From: Nocardia sp. NBC_01730
GTDB lineage: Bacteria; Actinomycetota; Actinomycetes; Mycobacteriales; Mycobacteriaceae
Reading direction: 5' to 3'
Assembly: GCF_035920445.1 (NCBI RefSeq)
Contig: NZ_CP109162.1
Location: forward strand, 7,130,001-7,194,000
Length of the DNA: 64,000 bases
Shown: positions 8,650 through 17,843 of the stretch, in pieces
How positions within the stretch are numbered: position 1 is the first letter of the stretch
How the letters are laid out: each line of letters begins with the position of its first letter
Notes under the pieces: generated by a model
The model's input: the letters and a program-made list of their open reading frames with translations, nothing else
Told to the model about the DNA's origin: nothing
Database searches by the model: none
Position numbers and translations under genes: made by a program

Positions 8650-9579
8650 ATGCGTGCCTTGCTCGTCGACCGTTCCGTGCCCGGTGGCTTGCGCCTGGGG
8701 GCGGTGGCAGATCCGGAACCCGCGCCGCACCAGGCGCTGATCCGGGTGACCGCGACCTCGCTCAACCACGGCGAGGTGGCGTTCGGGGTTGCGAACACGC
8801 CGGAGGGCACGGTGCTCGGCTGGGACGCCGCAGGCGTCGTCGAGCGCGCCGCGGCGGACGGATCAGGTCCGGCCGCAGGCACGCCGGTGGTCACGCTGGC
8901 GCCCGACGGCGGGTGGGCCGAATTGCGCGCCGTCGACACCGATCTGATCGGTCGCGCACCCGATGGCACCGACCTCGGCGCCATCGCGACCATCCCCGTC
9001 GCCGGCGGCAGCGCGCTGCGGGCACTGCACCGGATCGGACCGATACTCGGCAAGCGGATACTCGTGACCGGTGCGACCGGCGGCGTCGGGCGGTACGCGG
9101 TGCAGCTCGCGCATCAGGGTGGTGCGTCCGTGGTCGCCGCGACCGGCGACCCGGACGCGCACGGCCCGAGCCTGAGTGCGCTCGGCGCGGACGAAATCGT
9201 GGCGGAGCCACGCGGTCTCACCGGCGTCGTGGACGGCGTCGTGGACCTGGTCGGCGGCGGGCAGCTGGTGGACGCCTATGAGCGGCTGGCCGAAGGCGGC
9301 ACCCTGGTGGCCGTCGGCCACGCGTCCGGTGACGGCGAGAACTTCCCCTACGGCGCGTTTTTCGGCGATCAAGGCAGACACAACCGGTCGATCGTGACAT
9401 TCTTCCTGCTCGGCTGTCGCAACCTGGCGCCGGACCTCACCTGGCTGGCCGACGCGATCGCCGTCGGGCGGGTCGACGCACAAATCTCCTGGCGTGGGTC
9501 GTGGAACGACGCGGCCACCGCTGTTGACGCGCTGCGGGAACGGCGATTGCACGGCAAGGCCGTCCTCGACATCGACTGA
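8650..9579 (+). CDS. Zinc-binding-dehydrogenase-family NADPH:quinone reductase-like protein
   Basis: Medium-chain dehydrogenase/reductase of the quinone oxidoreductase branch, 309 residues. The GroES-like N-terminal half has [14 protein letters not shown] and [10 protein letters not shown]. The nucleotide domain has [18 protein letters not shown], the MDR Rossmann loop. Cysteine ligands for zinc are absent, as usual for quinone reductases. The ATG at 8650 follows GTGGGAG; an earlier in-frame ATG would overlap the putative operator. Probably controlled by the divergent TetR protein. Substrate unknown. Confidence 0.85.
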   Translation: MRALLVDRSVPGGLRLGAVADPEPAPHQALIRVTATSLNHGEVAFGVANTPEGTVLGWDAAGVVERAAADGSGPAAGTPVVTLAPDGGWAELRAVDTDLIGRAPDGTDLGAIATIPVAGGSALRALHRIGPILGKRILVTGATGGVGRYAVQLAHQGGASVVAATGDPDAHGPSLSALGADEIVAEPRGLTGVVDGVVDLVGGGQLVDAYERLAEGGTLVAVGHASGDGENFPYGAFFGDQGRHNRSIVTFFLLGCRNLAPDLTWLADAIAVGRVDAQISWRGSWNDAATAVDALRERRLHGKAVLDID

Positions 9580-9803
9580 GCGAGAACGAGGCACCGCCGC
9601 GATCGTCGGGTCAGGGGCGGTATCGGTCGGCCTGCCCACCGCAGCGGCGTCAGCTTCGCCATGGTCGCGCTTTCGAACAGAGTGTATCGGCCGCCACTGC
9701 TTTTCGGCCCTGCCCTTCCGACCTTCGGCGGGCCGAACAATCGCGGCGGTCCGTGGCTGAGTCCGTGTGCGGCGGGCGAAACACAGGAGGTTAGGCTCGC
9801 GCG

Positions 9804-10427
9804 GTGGATACCCCGTTGCGACTAGAGGTCATCGTGGCCAGCGTGCGTCCGAAGAGGTTCGCGCCGGTGGTCGCCGACTGGTTTCTGCGTACAGTGCGTG
9901 CGCACCCCGAATTCGACACAGGCGTCATCGATCTCGCGTACACCCCGCTGCCGGTCGACCTCACCGAGACCGAAGAGACCGCGGCCTACCGTGCGCGGCT
10001 GGCCGCGGCCGACGCCTTCGTCACCGTCACCTCCGAGTACAACCACGGTTACCCGGCATCGCTGAAGACCGCATTCGACACCGCCAAACACGAATGGCGG
10101 GCCAAGCCCATCGCTTTCGTCTCCTACGGGGGCCTCTCCGGTGGCTTGCGTGCGGTGGAGCAGCTGCGGCAGGTGGTCGCCGAGATCCACATGGTCTCGG
10201 TCCGCGAGACGGTCAGCTTCCATCAGGCCCCAAAGCAATTCGACGACACGGGTGACACCAGGGATGGCGCCGCGATCGACGCCGCAGAACGCTTGCTGCG
10301 CCAGTTGGCGTGGTGGGCACGCACATTGCGGGCCGCCCGCAACGCCGACCCGTACCCGACTCAGCCCGTATCTCCCAAAATCGCTGGCCCCGATACGGGC
10401 GTGGATGACGTGGGAGAAACGCACTAG
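9804..10427 (+). CDS. NADPH-dependent FMN reductase family protein
   Basis: Flavodoxin-like NAD(P)H:FMN/quinone reductase, 207 residues. Family features include the phosphate-binding loop VASVRPKRFAPVVADW near the start, VTVTSEYNHGYPASLKTAFD (the conserved PEYN.S.P..LKNA.D block) and SYGGLSGGLRAVEQLR. The GTG start follows GGAGGTTAG at a normal distance. The C-terminal 30 residues are low-complexity. The stop codon overlaps the end of the facing DUF6875-like gene by 4 nt. It may supply reduced flavin or detoxify quinones; no partner monooxygenase is adjacent. Confidence 0.85.
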   Translation: MDTPLRLEVIVASVRPKRFAPVVADWFLRTVRAHPEFDTGVIDLAYTPLPVDLTETEETAAYRARLAAADAFVTVTSEYNHGYPASLKTAFDTAKHEWRAKPIAFVSYGGLSGGLRAVEQLRQVVAEIHMVSVRETVSFHQAPKQFDDTGDTRDGAAIDAAERLLRQLAWWARTLRAARNADPYPTQPVSPKIAGPDTGVDDVGETH

Positions 10428-11176
10428 TCGAGTCGCTGGTTGGTGTCGTGGACACGGAGTTCGGCAAAGGCCTCGGACAGCTGGCCGTGCACCTGTAGCC
10501 GTTCGGCGATCGAGCGGCGCAGTCGGACCGGGAGATCCGGGGCGTATTGCGACAGATAGGCGAACAGCCACTCTCGGTTGCTGACCAAAAACGGGAAGTC
10601 TGATTTCATCATCTTCCGGACCACCAACATTGGCATGGGCGAGTCCAAGGGGTAAAAATCCTTGTTCCACAACCCGGTTTGCCGGCATCCCGGATAGAAC
10701 TGGCCAAGCATGAGTCCGCGCTCGACGAACTGTGACTTGCGGGCGGACTGCACCGCATCTATCGGGCGGCAGTCGGTCAGGTCCGGAAATATCGTCACCA
10801 CAGTGTGCAGCGGAGTGTCGGTTTCGGTGTCGATCAGATCGGTGTAGATGTCCATGGCGTCATCGACCATGTCCTGCATGGCATCCACGGTCGGCTCGGG
10901 GTCGCCGGGTATGAAGGCGGTCCAGATGGTGTGTCCCTTGACAGCCTGCTTGACGAATGGGCATACCGCGCCGGTGCGGCCGAGATTCTGGTTGGGGCGG
11001 ATCAGATAGTCGTCGATCCACCGGATGAGAACTGCAACATCGGGAAAACGGTGGGCGCATTCGCCGGGGTCGTCGAACAGGCTGACCCAGTTGACCCCCG
11101 ACCGCTGTCCGGTACGGGACCGTGCATTCATGATGGCAGCCGGGGAGCTGTCACTTGCAGTCGCGTTACTCGACAT
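10424..11176 (-). CDS. Uncharacterised protein, possibly DUF6875 family
   Basis: Soluble protein of 250 residues without signal peptide. Visible blocks are VCPFVKQAVKG, the acidic helix DAMQDMVDDAMDIYTDLI, VVTIFPDLTDCRPIDAVQ and GLMLGQFYPGCRQTGLW. The VCPFV block and the overall order resemble the DUF6875 family of actinobacteria, but this was judged by eye. The ATG at 11176 has GGAG upstream and the start overlaps the end of the exporter gene by 11 nt, so the two are co-transcribed and likely functionally linked. Function unknown. Codon use is less GC-biased than most neighbours. Confidence 0.7.
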   Translation of the reverse strand: MSSNATASDSSPAAIMNARSRTGQRSGVNWVSLFDDPGECAHRFPDVAVLIRWIDDYLIRPNQNLGRTGAVCPFVKQAVKGHTIWTAFIPGDPEPTVDAMQDMVDDAMDIYTDLIDTETDTPLHTVVTIFPDLTDCRPIDAVQSARKSQFVERGLMLGQFYPGCRQTGLWNKDFYPLDSPMPMLVVRKMMKSDFPFLVSNREWLFAYLSQYAPDLPVRLRRSIAERLQVHGQLSEAFAELRVHDTNQRLD

Positions 11177-12392
11177 GGATTCTCCGCATCTTGATTCCCG
11201 ATACTGTTGCCGCCACCCCGGCGACCAGTGAAAACAGCACAATCACGAGCCAGAAAAGGGAGGGATTGTGCAGGACGCCGAAGGCGCCGATGCCCGGTCC
11301 CGTTGCGAAACCGATCGCCTGCGCAGCCGATAGATACCCTTGGAAACGCGGGTTTTCGGAGCCGGATGAAATATCCGCAACGGATGCATTCACCAGTGGG
11401 ACGAAAACAGCTTCACCAATGGAAAAAATAACGAATCCGACAATGCAAACGGTCCAGTCGGTCCCGACGCCACATAGGGTTAGCCCCGCGCCGTTGATGA
11501 AAACTCCCAGCCCGAAGGAGTAATTCCATCTGACTTTGGCTACCAAGAAACTGAGCGGAAGTTCCAGAAAGATTATGACAGCCGGATTGATCAGAAACAA
11601 TACGGTATATAGTCGGTCGCCCTGGTTCAATCGCTGAACGGATAGTGGAATGCTGCTCAGGCTTGTGGCATGAATAAGCATCGCGATTCCGAATACGACG
11701 ACAACGGCCCAGAGTCGTACTCGACGATAGGTATCGTACGACCGGTCTTTCTCGGGTGTCGAGTTCGACTTGCTACTCGGCTCGAGTTCGGTGGACTCGG
11801 TCACCCTGGTTATTCGAGACCGTTCACTCGACAATATGACTGCTGTCGCCAAAGAGAATGTCGACGACAGGAAGAAAAGCTGTGGGAAATTGCCGGTGCC
11901 GATAATTCCGGTAACGGCAGGGACGACTGTTGTTCCGACGTTGAAAAATATTCGATAAAAGGCGAATGCCGTTACCGTGCTGCCTGCATACGTCGACTCT
12001 GTCACGATGGTCGCGGCCGGACCGGTGAATGATTGCGTCACCGCTACGCTCAGCGAGGCGAGGACGATGGTCACCGTGGGTTTCGTCGACGCGAGTCCGA
12101 GCAAGAGCAACAGTGGTGTGTTGAGGCCGGAACCGACGATCAGAACATTCACCGGCCCGAACCGTGCCGCGGACCAGCCGCCGGCAAGCGAGCCGAGCAC
12201 ACCGGAAACCCCTACCGCGAACAGTGCCAGTGATATCGCTGATGCACTAAGATCCATCGATTTGTAAAAGACTGCAGAAAAGAGCGCCAGGAACCCTGCC
12301 GTGCGATTGAGGAATGCGGCGACGGAAACAATCCATATTTCGGCGGGAAGCGATCTCGAACTCGCCTTGTTGTCGACTGCCGTTGCGGTCAT
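11166..12392 (-). CDS. MFS transporter (DHA1-like)
   Basis: Twelve-segment major facilitator protein of 408 residues with a central cytoplasmic loop rich in Ser, Glu and Arg (about 195-225). TM2-3 contains GVLGSLAGGWSAARFGPVNVLIVG, a degenerate form of the MFS motif A. The family resembles drug or peptide exporters; the substrate is unknown. Codon use and base composition are visibly AT-richer than the flanking genes, suggesting horizontal acquisition together with the overlapping DUF6875-like gene downstream. Confidence 0.82.
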   Translation of the reverse strand: MTATAVDNKASSRSLPAEIWIVSVAAFLNRTAGFLALFSAVFYKSMDLSASAISLALFAVGVSGVLGSLAGGWSAARFGPVNVLIVGSGLNTPLLLLLGLASTKPTVTIVLASLSVAVTQSFTGPAATIVTESTYAGSTVTAFAFYRIFFNVGTTVVPAVTGIIGTGNFPQLFFLSSTFSLATAVILSSERSRITRVTESTELEPSSKSNSTPEKDRSYDTYRRVRLWAVVVVFGIAMLIHATSLSSIPLSVQRLNQGDRLYTVLFLINPAVIIFLELPLSFLVAKVRWNYSFGLGVFINGAGLTLCGVGTDWTVCIVGFVIFSIGEAVFVPLVNASVADISSGSENPRFQGYLSAAQAIGFATGPGIGAFGVLHNPSLFWLVIVLFSLVAGVAATVSGIKMRRIHVE

Positions 12393-12730
12393 CGGCCGTC
12401 CCGCATTTCTTTGTTCAGAACCGCCGACGCCTGGGCCGACATATACGCTCCCGATTTGTCTTTGCTCAACCAGAGGGAGCTGAAGGAAAATATTGTTATC
12501 GTTGAAGCAGGAAGGGAAAGTATGAGAACGCGAACAAGCTATTGTCGACGTTCGCGCAGCATCGAGCGCGGATGGGCCGCGATGCTCGGGAAGTTAGATG
12601 CTCGGGGAGCTATGAAAAGCGTTCCCGGTCGATGTCGAACACTCCTCGTCTCGCTTTACCTTACGGATTGTAACCAACAATGACGATAACGATCGGATGT
12701 AGGTCTGTCAATGCTTCGGCCGATTCTTGT
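12393..12730. other. AT-richer intergenic region, no confident gene
   Basis: 338 bp upstream of the MFS gene. It should contain that gene's promoter on the minus strand; a TACAAT-like -10 hexamer is present at 12672-12667, without a convincing -35. A plus-strand frame of 90 codons (12411-12683) is open, but it has no good ribosome site and no recognisable family, so it is not called. Confidence 0.5.
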
Positions 12731-12883
12731 CTACGGCACCTTTTCTTCGGTCCGGCTTCGCAGGATGTCGATGAACAGGGAACGCACCTGTTCGATGTCC
12801 TTCTCGATGAGAACGACGGACAGGGTGGTGCGGTGGACTCTTAGGTGGCAGTACGCCGGCTCGAGCCAGTAGTTCGCGACCAT
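12731..12883 (-). CDS. Short ORF, 50 residues, possible gene fragment
   Basis: An ATG-initiated frame encoding a coherent small protein: an aromatic N-terminus (VANYWLEPAYCHLRV), a beta-strand-like TTLSVVLIE and an amphipathic helix ending FIDILRSRTEEKV. A stop codon lies five codons upstream. The regular hydrophobic pattern looks like real coding sequence, but there is no clear ribosome site and no recognised family. Because an IS630-like scar lies just upstream on the same strand, it may be the C-terminal relic of a longer gene cut by that element. Confidence 0.35.
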   Translation of the reverse strand: MVANYWLEPAYCHLRVHRTTLSVVLIEKDIEQVRSLFIDILRSRTEEKVP

Positions 12884-12910
12884 CGCGTAAGGGCGCTATA
12901 TCCACAGTTG

Positions 12911-12944
12911 CTAAGCAGTTCGAAAGTACCTAAGCAGTTCGAAA
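12911..12944. repeat. 15-bp direct repeat pair next to IS630-like remnant
   Basis: CTAAGCAGTTCGAAA occurs at 12911-12925 and again at 12930-12944, 19 bp apart, immediately beyond the end of the transposase remnant. It may represent the element's terminal sequence, duplicated. Confidence 0.55.
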
Positions 12945-12954
12945 ATAGGTCGAG

Positions 12955-13110
12955 TCAGGCGGTGATGGAGGTCCGACTCGGGTCGGCGAAGAATCCGCGC
13001 ACCGTGGCGGGCAGTTTCCGCGGTCGCCGCAGGGCGTTGGTGGCCTTCTTCTTCAGGTCCTTCTTGCTGGTGACGCCGATCTTGCCGATGCGGTCGTGTT
13101 TGACGTTCTT
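12955..13110 (-). pseudogene. IS630-like transposase C-terminal remnant
   Basis: About 51 codons with no start, ending at TGA 12955-12957. The translation contains KKDLKKKATNALRR followed by LPATVRGFFADP and a short hydrophobic tail. This layout (Lys/Arg-rich helix, then short hydrophobic end) is seen at the C-terminus of IS630-family transposases. It begins directly after the eccE stop codon and in the same reading frame. The rest of the transposase is missing, so this is a scar rather than an active element. Family assignment is by eye and moderately sure. Confidence 0.5.
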
Positions 13111-14754
13111 CTATTGGTTCGCCATGGCACGACGGCTGCGCGGCTGCCCGATGTAGGTGGCTTCGCGCGGGATAGACACCAGCGTCAGGTCGACCTGGGC
13201 CGTGCCGGTGCGCAAGACGACGTGGTTGCCGATCGCGCCGGGCTGGTGGATGGCCAGGTCGGGACCGGTGGCGGGCCAGCCCATCGGGTCGCCCGTCAGG
13301 TAGATGGTGGTGACGCCCGCGTGCGGGGCGGGCGCCAGCACCCCGTCGACCACCGTCGCGGTGAATCCCGCATCGGATTGGTGGGTTTCGACGGCGATGG
13401 TCATCCGCTCCGGGTTGCTTATCGTGGTGACCAGGTTCTCCCATGCCTGCGCCCGGTCGGTGCGGATCAGGATCCGCTCGCCGACCGCGAGCGCGCGGAA
13501 CACCAGCTGCTGTGCCAAGTACAACTCACCGGCGACATACACCGTCGAGATGCCCGCGCCCACGATGCGGACCGCGACGCCCTGTCCTTCCTCGTCCGAG
13601 CCGATCAGCTGGCCGCAGCCGGAGGAGGGCAGGTGCAGTGCGTCGATAACGTCGATCGGGTACTCGATCATCGGGACGGTGTCGTCCAGGCCTGGGACGG
13701 CGATCGGCAGATGGGCGAGCAGTCCGTCGCGGTGCCGTCCGTTCATCGAGACCATGCCCGCCAGCTCGGTCGGTTCCGGCAGCTCGCGTGCGGTCAATCG
13801 CCATGCGGCGCCGATGCTTACCGACTCGGCCGAGTTGCCGGGGCGCAGCCGCACCGCCACCGTGGTGTTGCGCGACGGGGCCACCCACAGCTGGGCGAGC
13901 AGGTCGGAGTCGAGATGCTTCGGGTCGACCGCGCTGCCGATGTTCACGCTGTTGCCGATCTCCGCGTAGCGCCAACGATGTTCGAGCGTGCGCGGAGCGA
14001 AGTCGCCGGTGATCTGCAGGACCGCTTTACGGATCTCGGGCGCGGTCAGGATGCGGGCATTGCAATCGGCGTCCTCGAGCGTGCGCATGATGCGCTGGGT
14101 GGCGATATTGACGGCGCGCGAGGCGCCTTCGGCTCCGCCACCGCGCCGCGCCGCGGCCTCTGGACAGGCCACCGCGTCGAAACTGATCGCGAGCCACACC
14201 GTGCGGTGCGCGGTGGCGGGCAGCGGGCCGAGCAGCGATTCGTAGATCTGACCCGCGGGTGTGCCGGAGCGGCTGCGATGCCCGTGGCTGATGATGTCGA
14301 TGCCGCTGAGCAGGATGTCGTGCTGGTTCAGGCAATTCGCCAGTTCCGGCAGCGGAAGCAGGTGCGAGGCGTGCACCGTGGTGCGGGCGATCCTGGTCAG
14401 CCCGCCGGGCGGGGGAAGTACCTCGACGACCGCGACCACGCGGGTACCGTCCCAGTACAGGCCGAGCGACCGTCCGTCCGCGCCGCGGAAGTCGACGGTG
14501 TCGCCGAGCTGGTAGTCCCGGCGGGTGGAATAGCGCCACCAGGTGGCGATCCAGTCCAGCAGCGTGCGTTTGCCGACCGAGACGAGCGGGATCAGCATCG
14601 CTACCACCGCCGCGCCGAGCGCGGGTAGTGCCGGAAGACCGACGAACAGCGCGATCAACCCGGTGATCAGGCCAATGATCTGTGCGATCAGCAGATTTCG
14701 CATCGAGACGCGTCCGAGGAGTGGCTGTGGTGCCGCTCCGGCCGGTTCCGCCAT
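13111..14754 (-). CDS. eccE: Type VII secretion protein EccE
   Basis: Peripheral membrane component of the ESX secretion complex, 547 residues. Two adjacent membrane segments near the N-terminus (IAQIIGLITGLIALFVG and LGAAVVAMLIPLVSV) are followed by WWRYSTRRDYQLGD and a large cytoplasmic domain, as in EccE proteins. The ATG at 14754 has GGGGGA just upstream; the frame remains open far beyond but only in the antisense of eccB and mycP. It is divergent from eccB across 114 bp. ESX-4 of M. tuberculosis lacks eccE, whereas more ancestral ESX-4 loci have it beside eccB, as here. An IS630-like scar touches its 3' end, so the last residues may be altered. Confidence 0.88.
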   Translation of the reverse strand: MAEPAGAAPQPLLGRVSMRNLLIAQIIGLITGLIALFVGLPALPALGAAVVAMLIPLVSVGKRTLLDWIATWWRYSTRRDYQLGDTVDFRGADGRSLGLYWDGTRVVAVVEVLPPPGGLTRIARTTVHASHLLPLPELANCLNQHDILLSGIDIISHGHRSRSGTPAGQIYESLLGPLPATAHRTVWLAISFDAVACPEAAARRGGGAEGASRAVNIATQRIMRTLEDADCNARILTAPEIRKAVLQITGDFAPRTLEHRWRYAEIGNSVNIGSAVDPKHLDSDLLAQLWVAPSRNTTVAVRLRPGNSAESVSIGAAWRLTARELPEPTELAGMVSMNGRHRDGLLAHLPIAVPGLDDTVPMIEYPIDVIDALHLPSSGCGQLIGSDEEGQGVAVRIVGAGISTVYVAGELYLAQQLVFRALAVGERILIRTDRAQAWENLVTTISNPERMTIAVETHQSDAGFTATVVDGVLAPAPHAGVTTIYLTGDPMGWPATGPDLAIHQPGAIGNHVVLRTGTAQVDLTLVSIPREATYIGQPRSRRAMANQ

Positions 14755-14868
14755 CGTCGTCCCCCAAGTACACCCGGTGTCGGCCGGTTCGCAGTGGCCG
14801 AGCTGAACAAGAGTCCTCGGGAACTGTACTGTGTTCGGCGAACGCGAGCACTGTTCGGGGGAGGAATA
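14755..14868. promoter_or_regulatory. Divergent eccE/eccB promoter region
   Basis: 114 bp between the eccE and eccB start codons. It must hold both promoters; the two ribosome sites (GGGGGA for eccE, GGGGGAGGA for eccB) are the only motifs I can assign. Confidence 0.6.
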
Positions 14869-16356
14869 ATGGCTTCGAAACCCACCACACGCTGGCAGGT
14901 GAGCGGCTACCGCTTTCTGGTCCGGCGGATGGAGCACGCCTTGGTGCGCCGGGACGTGCGAATGCTGCACGACCCCATGCGTTCCCAGTCCCGCGCCTAC
15001 GCCGTCGGGCTGGTCCTGGCCTGCGTGGTGCTCGCGGGCTGCGGCGTGCTCGCGCTGCTGCGCCCCCAGGACAAGATCGGCAACAACAAGATCCTGATCG
15101 GCAAGGATTCCGGCGCCGTCTACGTGGTGATCGACGACGTGGTGCATCCGGCGCTCAACATCGCCTCGGCCCGCCTCGCCGCGGGGGACGCGGCCAAACC
15201 CGCGATCGTGAAGGAATCGGAGCTGGGGAAGAAGGCGCGCGGTCAATTGATCGGCATCCCAGGCGCTCCCGGTTCGCTGCACTTCGACAAGGATGGCAAG
15301 GGTCGAGCCTGGACCGTATGCGACACCCTCCAGTTGGACGGCACCAACAAGGCCACCACCTCGGTGCTCATCGGCGATCTCGATCTCGGCGACAAGGCGG
15401 CGGCGATGCCGCGTGACCGGGCGATGCTGGTGCAGAGCAGGTCCGCCACCTATCTGATCTATGACAACAAGCGCGCCCGCGTCGACACCCGGACCAACGC
15501 CGTGACGGACGCTCTCGGCATTCGCGGCGCGACGCCGCGCCCGATCAGCGACGGGCTGATCAACGCGATCCCCGAGGTGCAGCCGATCGAGCCACCGCGC
15601 ATCGATGATCCCGGCGCCACCCCGAGCTATCCGATCGGCGACCATAAGGTCGGCGAGGTCGTCCAGGAGACCGGCACCCAGCAGCACTACGTGGTGTTGC
15701 TGGACGTCCTGCAGCCCATTTCGCCGCTGACCGCCGCCATCATCCGCAATGCGAATCCGGGCGCGACGCGCAACCCGAAGATCGAACCGTACGAGCGCAC
15801 CGCGGCCAATGTGGCCTCCAGGCTGCCGGTGCAGGACTACCCGGAGACCGCGCCGACCCTGGTTCAGGCCAAGGACCGGCGGGTCAGCTGCCTTTCCTGG
15901 AAGCCGATTACAGCGACCTCCCGTGACGCGGGCGGTGGCAACCTTGCCGAACTCGCGATCATCACCGGCGTCGACCTCCCGATGCCGAGCGACGTGCGGC
16001 TGGTGCCGCTCGCGCAGGCCGACGACAACGGACCGGCGGTCGACTCGGTGTACTTCAAGCCGGGTTCCGGCGCGTTCGTGCAGACCACCGGCATCGAGCC
16101 GGACAGCCGGCGCCGCGACAGCTTCTTCTATGTCTCCGACACCGGCGTGCGCTACGGAGTCAAGGATGTCGAGTCGGTCAAAGCGCTTGGTATGAGTTCG
16201 GATTCGGGAGTGAAACAGCCGGAACCGGCTCCATGGAACATCGTCGGCCTGCTCGCCACCGGCCCGAGCCTCGGCCGCCAGGACGCAATGGTCGCCCACG
16301 ATGGAGTAGCCCCGGATCCGAACCCCGCGAAAGACCTGGTGAAAAGCCAGAATTAA
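14869..16356 (+). CDS. eccB: Type VII secretion protein EccB
   Basis: ESX core component of 495 residues with a short cytosolic N-terminus, one membrane segment (about 45-66) and a large periplasmic domain made of repeats. The opening SKPTTRWQVSGYRFLVRRMEHALVRRD is the EccB family signature. The start at 14869 has GGGGGAGGA 4-6 nt upstream; an in-frame start 75 nt earlier lacks the conserved N-terminus. It faces mycP, the same arrangement as eccB4/mycP4 of M. tuberculosis. Two periplasmic cysteines (VCDTLQ and VSCLSW) probably form the usual disulfide. Confidence 0.93.
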   Translation: MASKPTTRWQVSGYRFLVRRMEHALVRRDVRMLHDPMRSQSRAYAVGLVLACVVLAGCGVLALLRPQDKIGNNKILIGKDSGAVYVVIDDVVHPALNIASARLAAGDAAKPAIVKESELGKKARGQLIGIPGAPGSLHFDKDGKGRAWTVCDTLQLDGTNKATTSVLIGDLDLGDKAAAMPRDRAMLVQSRSATYLIYDNKRARVDTRTNAVTDALGIRGATPRPISDGLINAIPEVQPIEPPRIDDPGATPSYPIGDHKVGEVVQETGTQQHYVVLLDVLQPISPLTAAIIRNANPGATRNPKIEPYERTAANVASRLPVQDYPETAPTLVQAKDRRVSCLSWKPITATSRDAGGGNLAELAIITGVDLPMPSDVRLVPLAQADDNGPAVDSVYFKPGSGAFVQTTGIEPDSRRRDSFFYVSDTGVRYGVKDVESVKALGMSSDSGVKQPEPAPWNIVGLLATGPSLGRQDAMVAHDGVAPDPNPAKDLVKSQN

Positions 16357-16430
16357 CTGGTGCCAGCAGCTTCCCGCGCGGCGAGCGTAGTGATATGGCG
16401 GCGATTGGGCAGGGCTCGGCCACCTGGCAA

Positions 16431-17843
16431 CTACATGTCGTCGCCGGACACTCCGAACCTGCGGCGGATCGGGAACGATGCGAGCATGCCGAGGATGAGT
16501 AGCGCGGCGACTGAGCCGCTGCCGATCAGAGCCACGTTGCGAGCGCGGTGGTCCGGTGCCGGAGGTGGCGCCGGAACGGGCAGTCCGACACTTTTGGCCG
16601 GGCTCGGTCGCTTCGGCGGGAGTTGTTTCGGTACCTCGGCGGTCAACGCGGCAACCGGATCGATTGCGCCGTAACCGATGTAGGGGTTCCAGCCTTCGGC
16701 CGGTGCGTGTGCGGTGGCCTGAATGCGTCTGATGACATCGACGGCGCTCAGCTCGGGGAAGCGAGCGCGGACCAAGGCGACCACACCGGACACGTAGGGT
16801 GCCGCAAAGCTGGTGCCGCTGAGGGGGGCCATGCTCTGGCCTTCGTATTTGCCCGTGATGGTGCCGGTTCCGCGCGGATCGAGCGAGACGATGTTCTCGC
16901 CGGGTGCGGCCACGCCGACCCAAGGCCCGGGAACGGTGAATTTCGATGGTGCGCCGTTCTGATCGATCGACCCGACGGTGATGACGTAGTCGTCGAAACG
17001 GGCGGGCGTGACGTTCGTGGTCAAGCTGTCCCACAAATCGCCTGCGGGATGCAGCGGGTCGATACCCGGATTGCTCGGTTTGCAGTTCCCATCGGTATTG
17101 CCTGCCGCGACCACTACGACGGCATTTCTCTCCAGGGCGGCGTAACGTACTGCGGCGCCGACCATACCATCGTTCAAGTTCTGGGCTGCCGGTACGCACA
17201 GGACCAGCGAGATGTTGATGACCGAAGCGCCACGGTCGGCGGCCCGCCGGATCGCGGAGGCCAGCGCTTCGACCCTGCCGTACCCTTTCGGTGGGTCTTC
17301 GGGTCGCTTGTCCTGTCGGCCGGGGACCTCGTACAACGCACTGGTCTGGCGAATCGACAGGATTTGCGCCTCCGGTGCGACACCGGAAAACCCTTGTCCA
17401 CCTAGGGGTTTCGCGGCGATGATGCCCGCGACGACGGTTCCGTGCGCGTCGCAGTCCTCGCTGATGCCATCACCGGGTTCCGCCACGTAGTCGCCGCCCG
17501 CTTCCAGATCGGGTAGGCGGGGATGACGGGCGACGCCCGTGTCGATCACCGCGACGAGCTGGCCGGCGCCTCGGGAGAAATCCCAGGCCCGGCGTAGGTC
17601 GAGCGCGCGCTGCGGAGCAGGCTCGGCAGGGCCTTCTCCACCCTGCTGGGTGGAGTAACACTCGGCGTTGGCCGGTCGCTCGGTCTTGTCGGGAGGTCGA
17701 GCCGGATCACCCGCGGGCAGCAGTCCGGGATCGACCAGCGGCGGCCGGTCCGCGTACGCGACACCCTGGCTCGCGCCCCACCCGAACGGGAGGCTCAGTG
17801 CCAGCACCGTCGCGGCTGCGCCGGTGCACAGGATCCGGTTCAC
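16431..17843 (-). CDS. mycP: Mycosin, type VII secretion subtilisin-like protease
   Basis: Membrane-anchored serine protease of the ESX complex, 470 residues. Signal peptide (1-32), then a subtilase domain with the triad Asp101 (AVIDTGVARHP), His134 (DAHGTVVAG) and Ser345 (LSGTSFAAPYVSG), plus oxyanion Asn in AAGNTDG. A Pro-rich linker precedes a C-terminal membrane helix (SGSVAALLILGMLASF) and basic tail. Its start overlaps the eccD stop by 4 nt (ATGA), so the two are translationally coupled. All catalytic residues are present. Confidence 0.95.
   Translation of the reverse strand: MNRILCTGAAATVLALSLPFGWGASQGVAYADRPPLVDPGLLPAGDPARPPDKTERPANAECYSTQQGGEGPAEPAPQRALDLRRAWDFSRGAGQLVAVIDTGVARHPRLPDLEAGGDYVAEPGDGISEDCDAHGTVVAGIIAAKPLGGQGFSGVAPEAQILSIRQTSALYEVPGRQDKRPEDPPKGYGRVEALASAIRRAADRGASVINISLVLCVPAAQNLNDGMVGAAVRYAALERNAVVVVAAGNTDGNCKPSNPGIDPLHPAGDLWDSLTTNVTPARFDDYVITVGSIDQNGAPSKFTVPGPWVGVAAPGENIVSLDPRGTGTITGKYEGQSMAPLSGTSFAAPYVSGVVALVRARFPELSAVDVIRRIQATAHAPAEGWNPYIGYGAIDPVAALTAEVPKQLPPKRPSPAKSVGLPVPAPPPAPDHRARNVALIGSGSVAALLILGMLASFPIRRRFGVSGDDM

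Noticed and set aside
14755-17199. Long open frame extending eccE toward its N-terminus
   Set aside because: It is antisense to eccB and mycP and Arg/Gly-rich; EccE starts at 14754 with a ribosome site.
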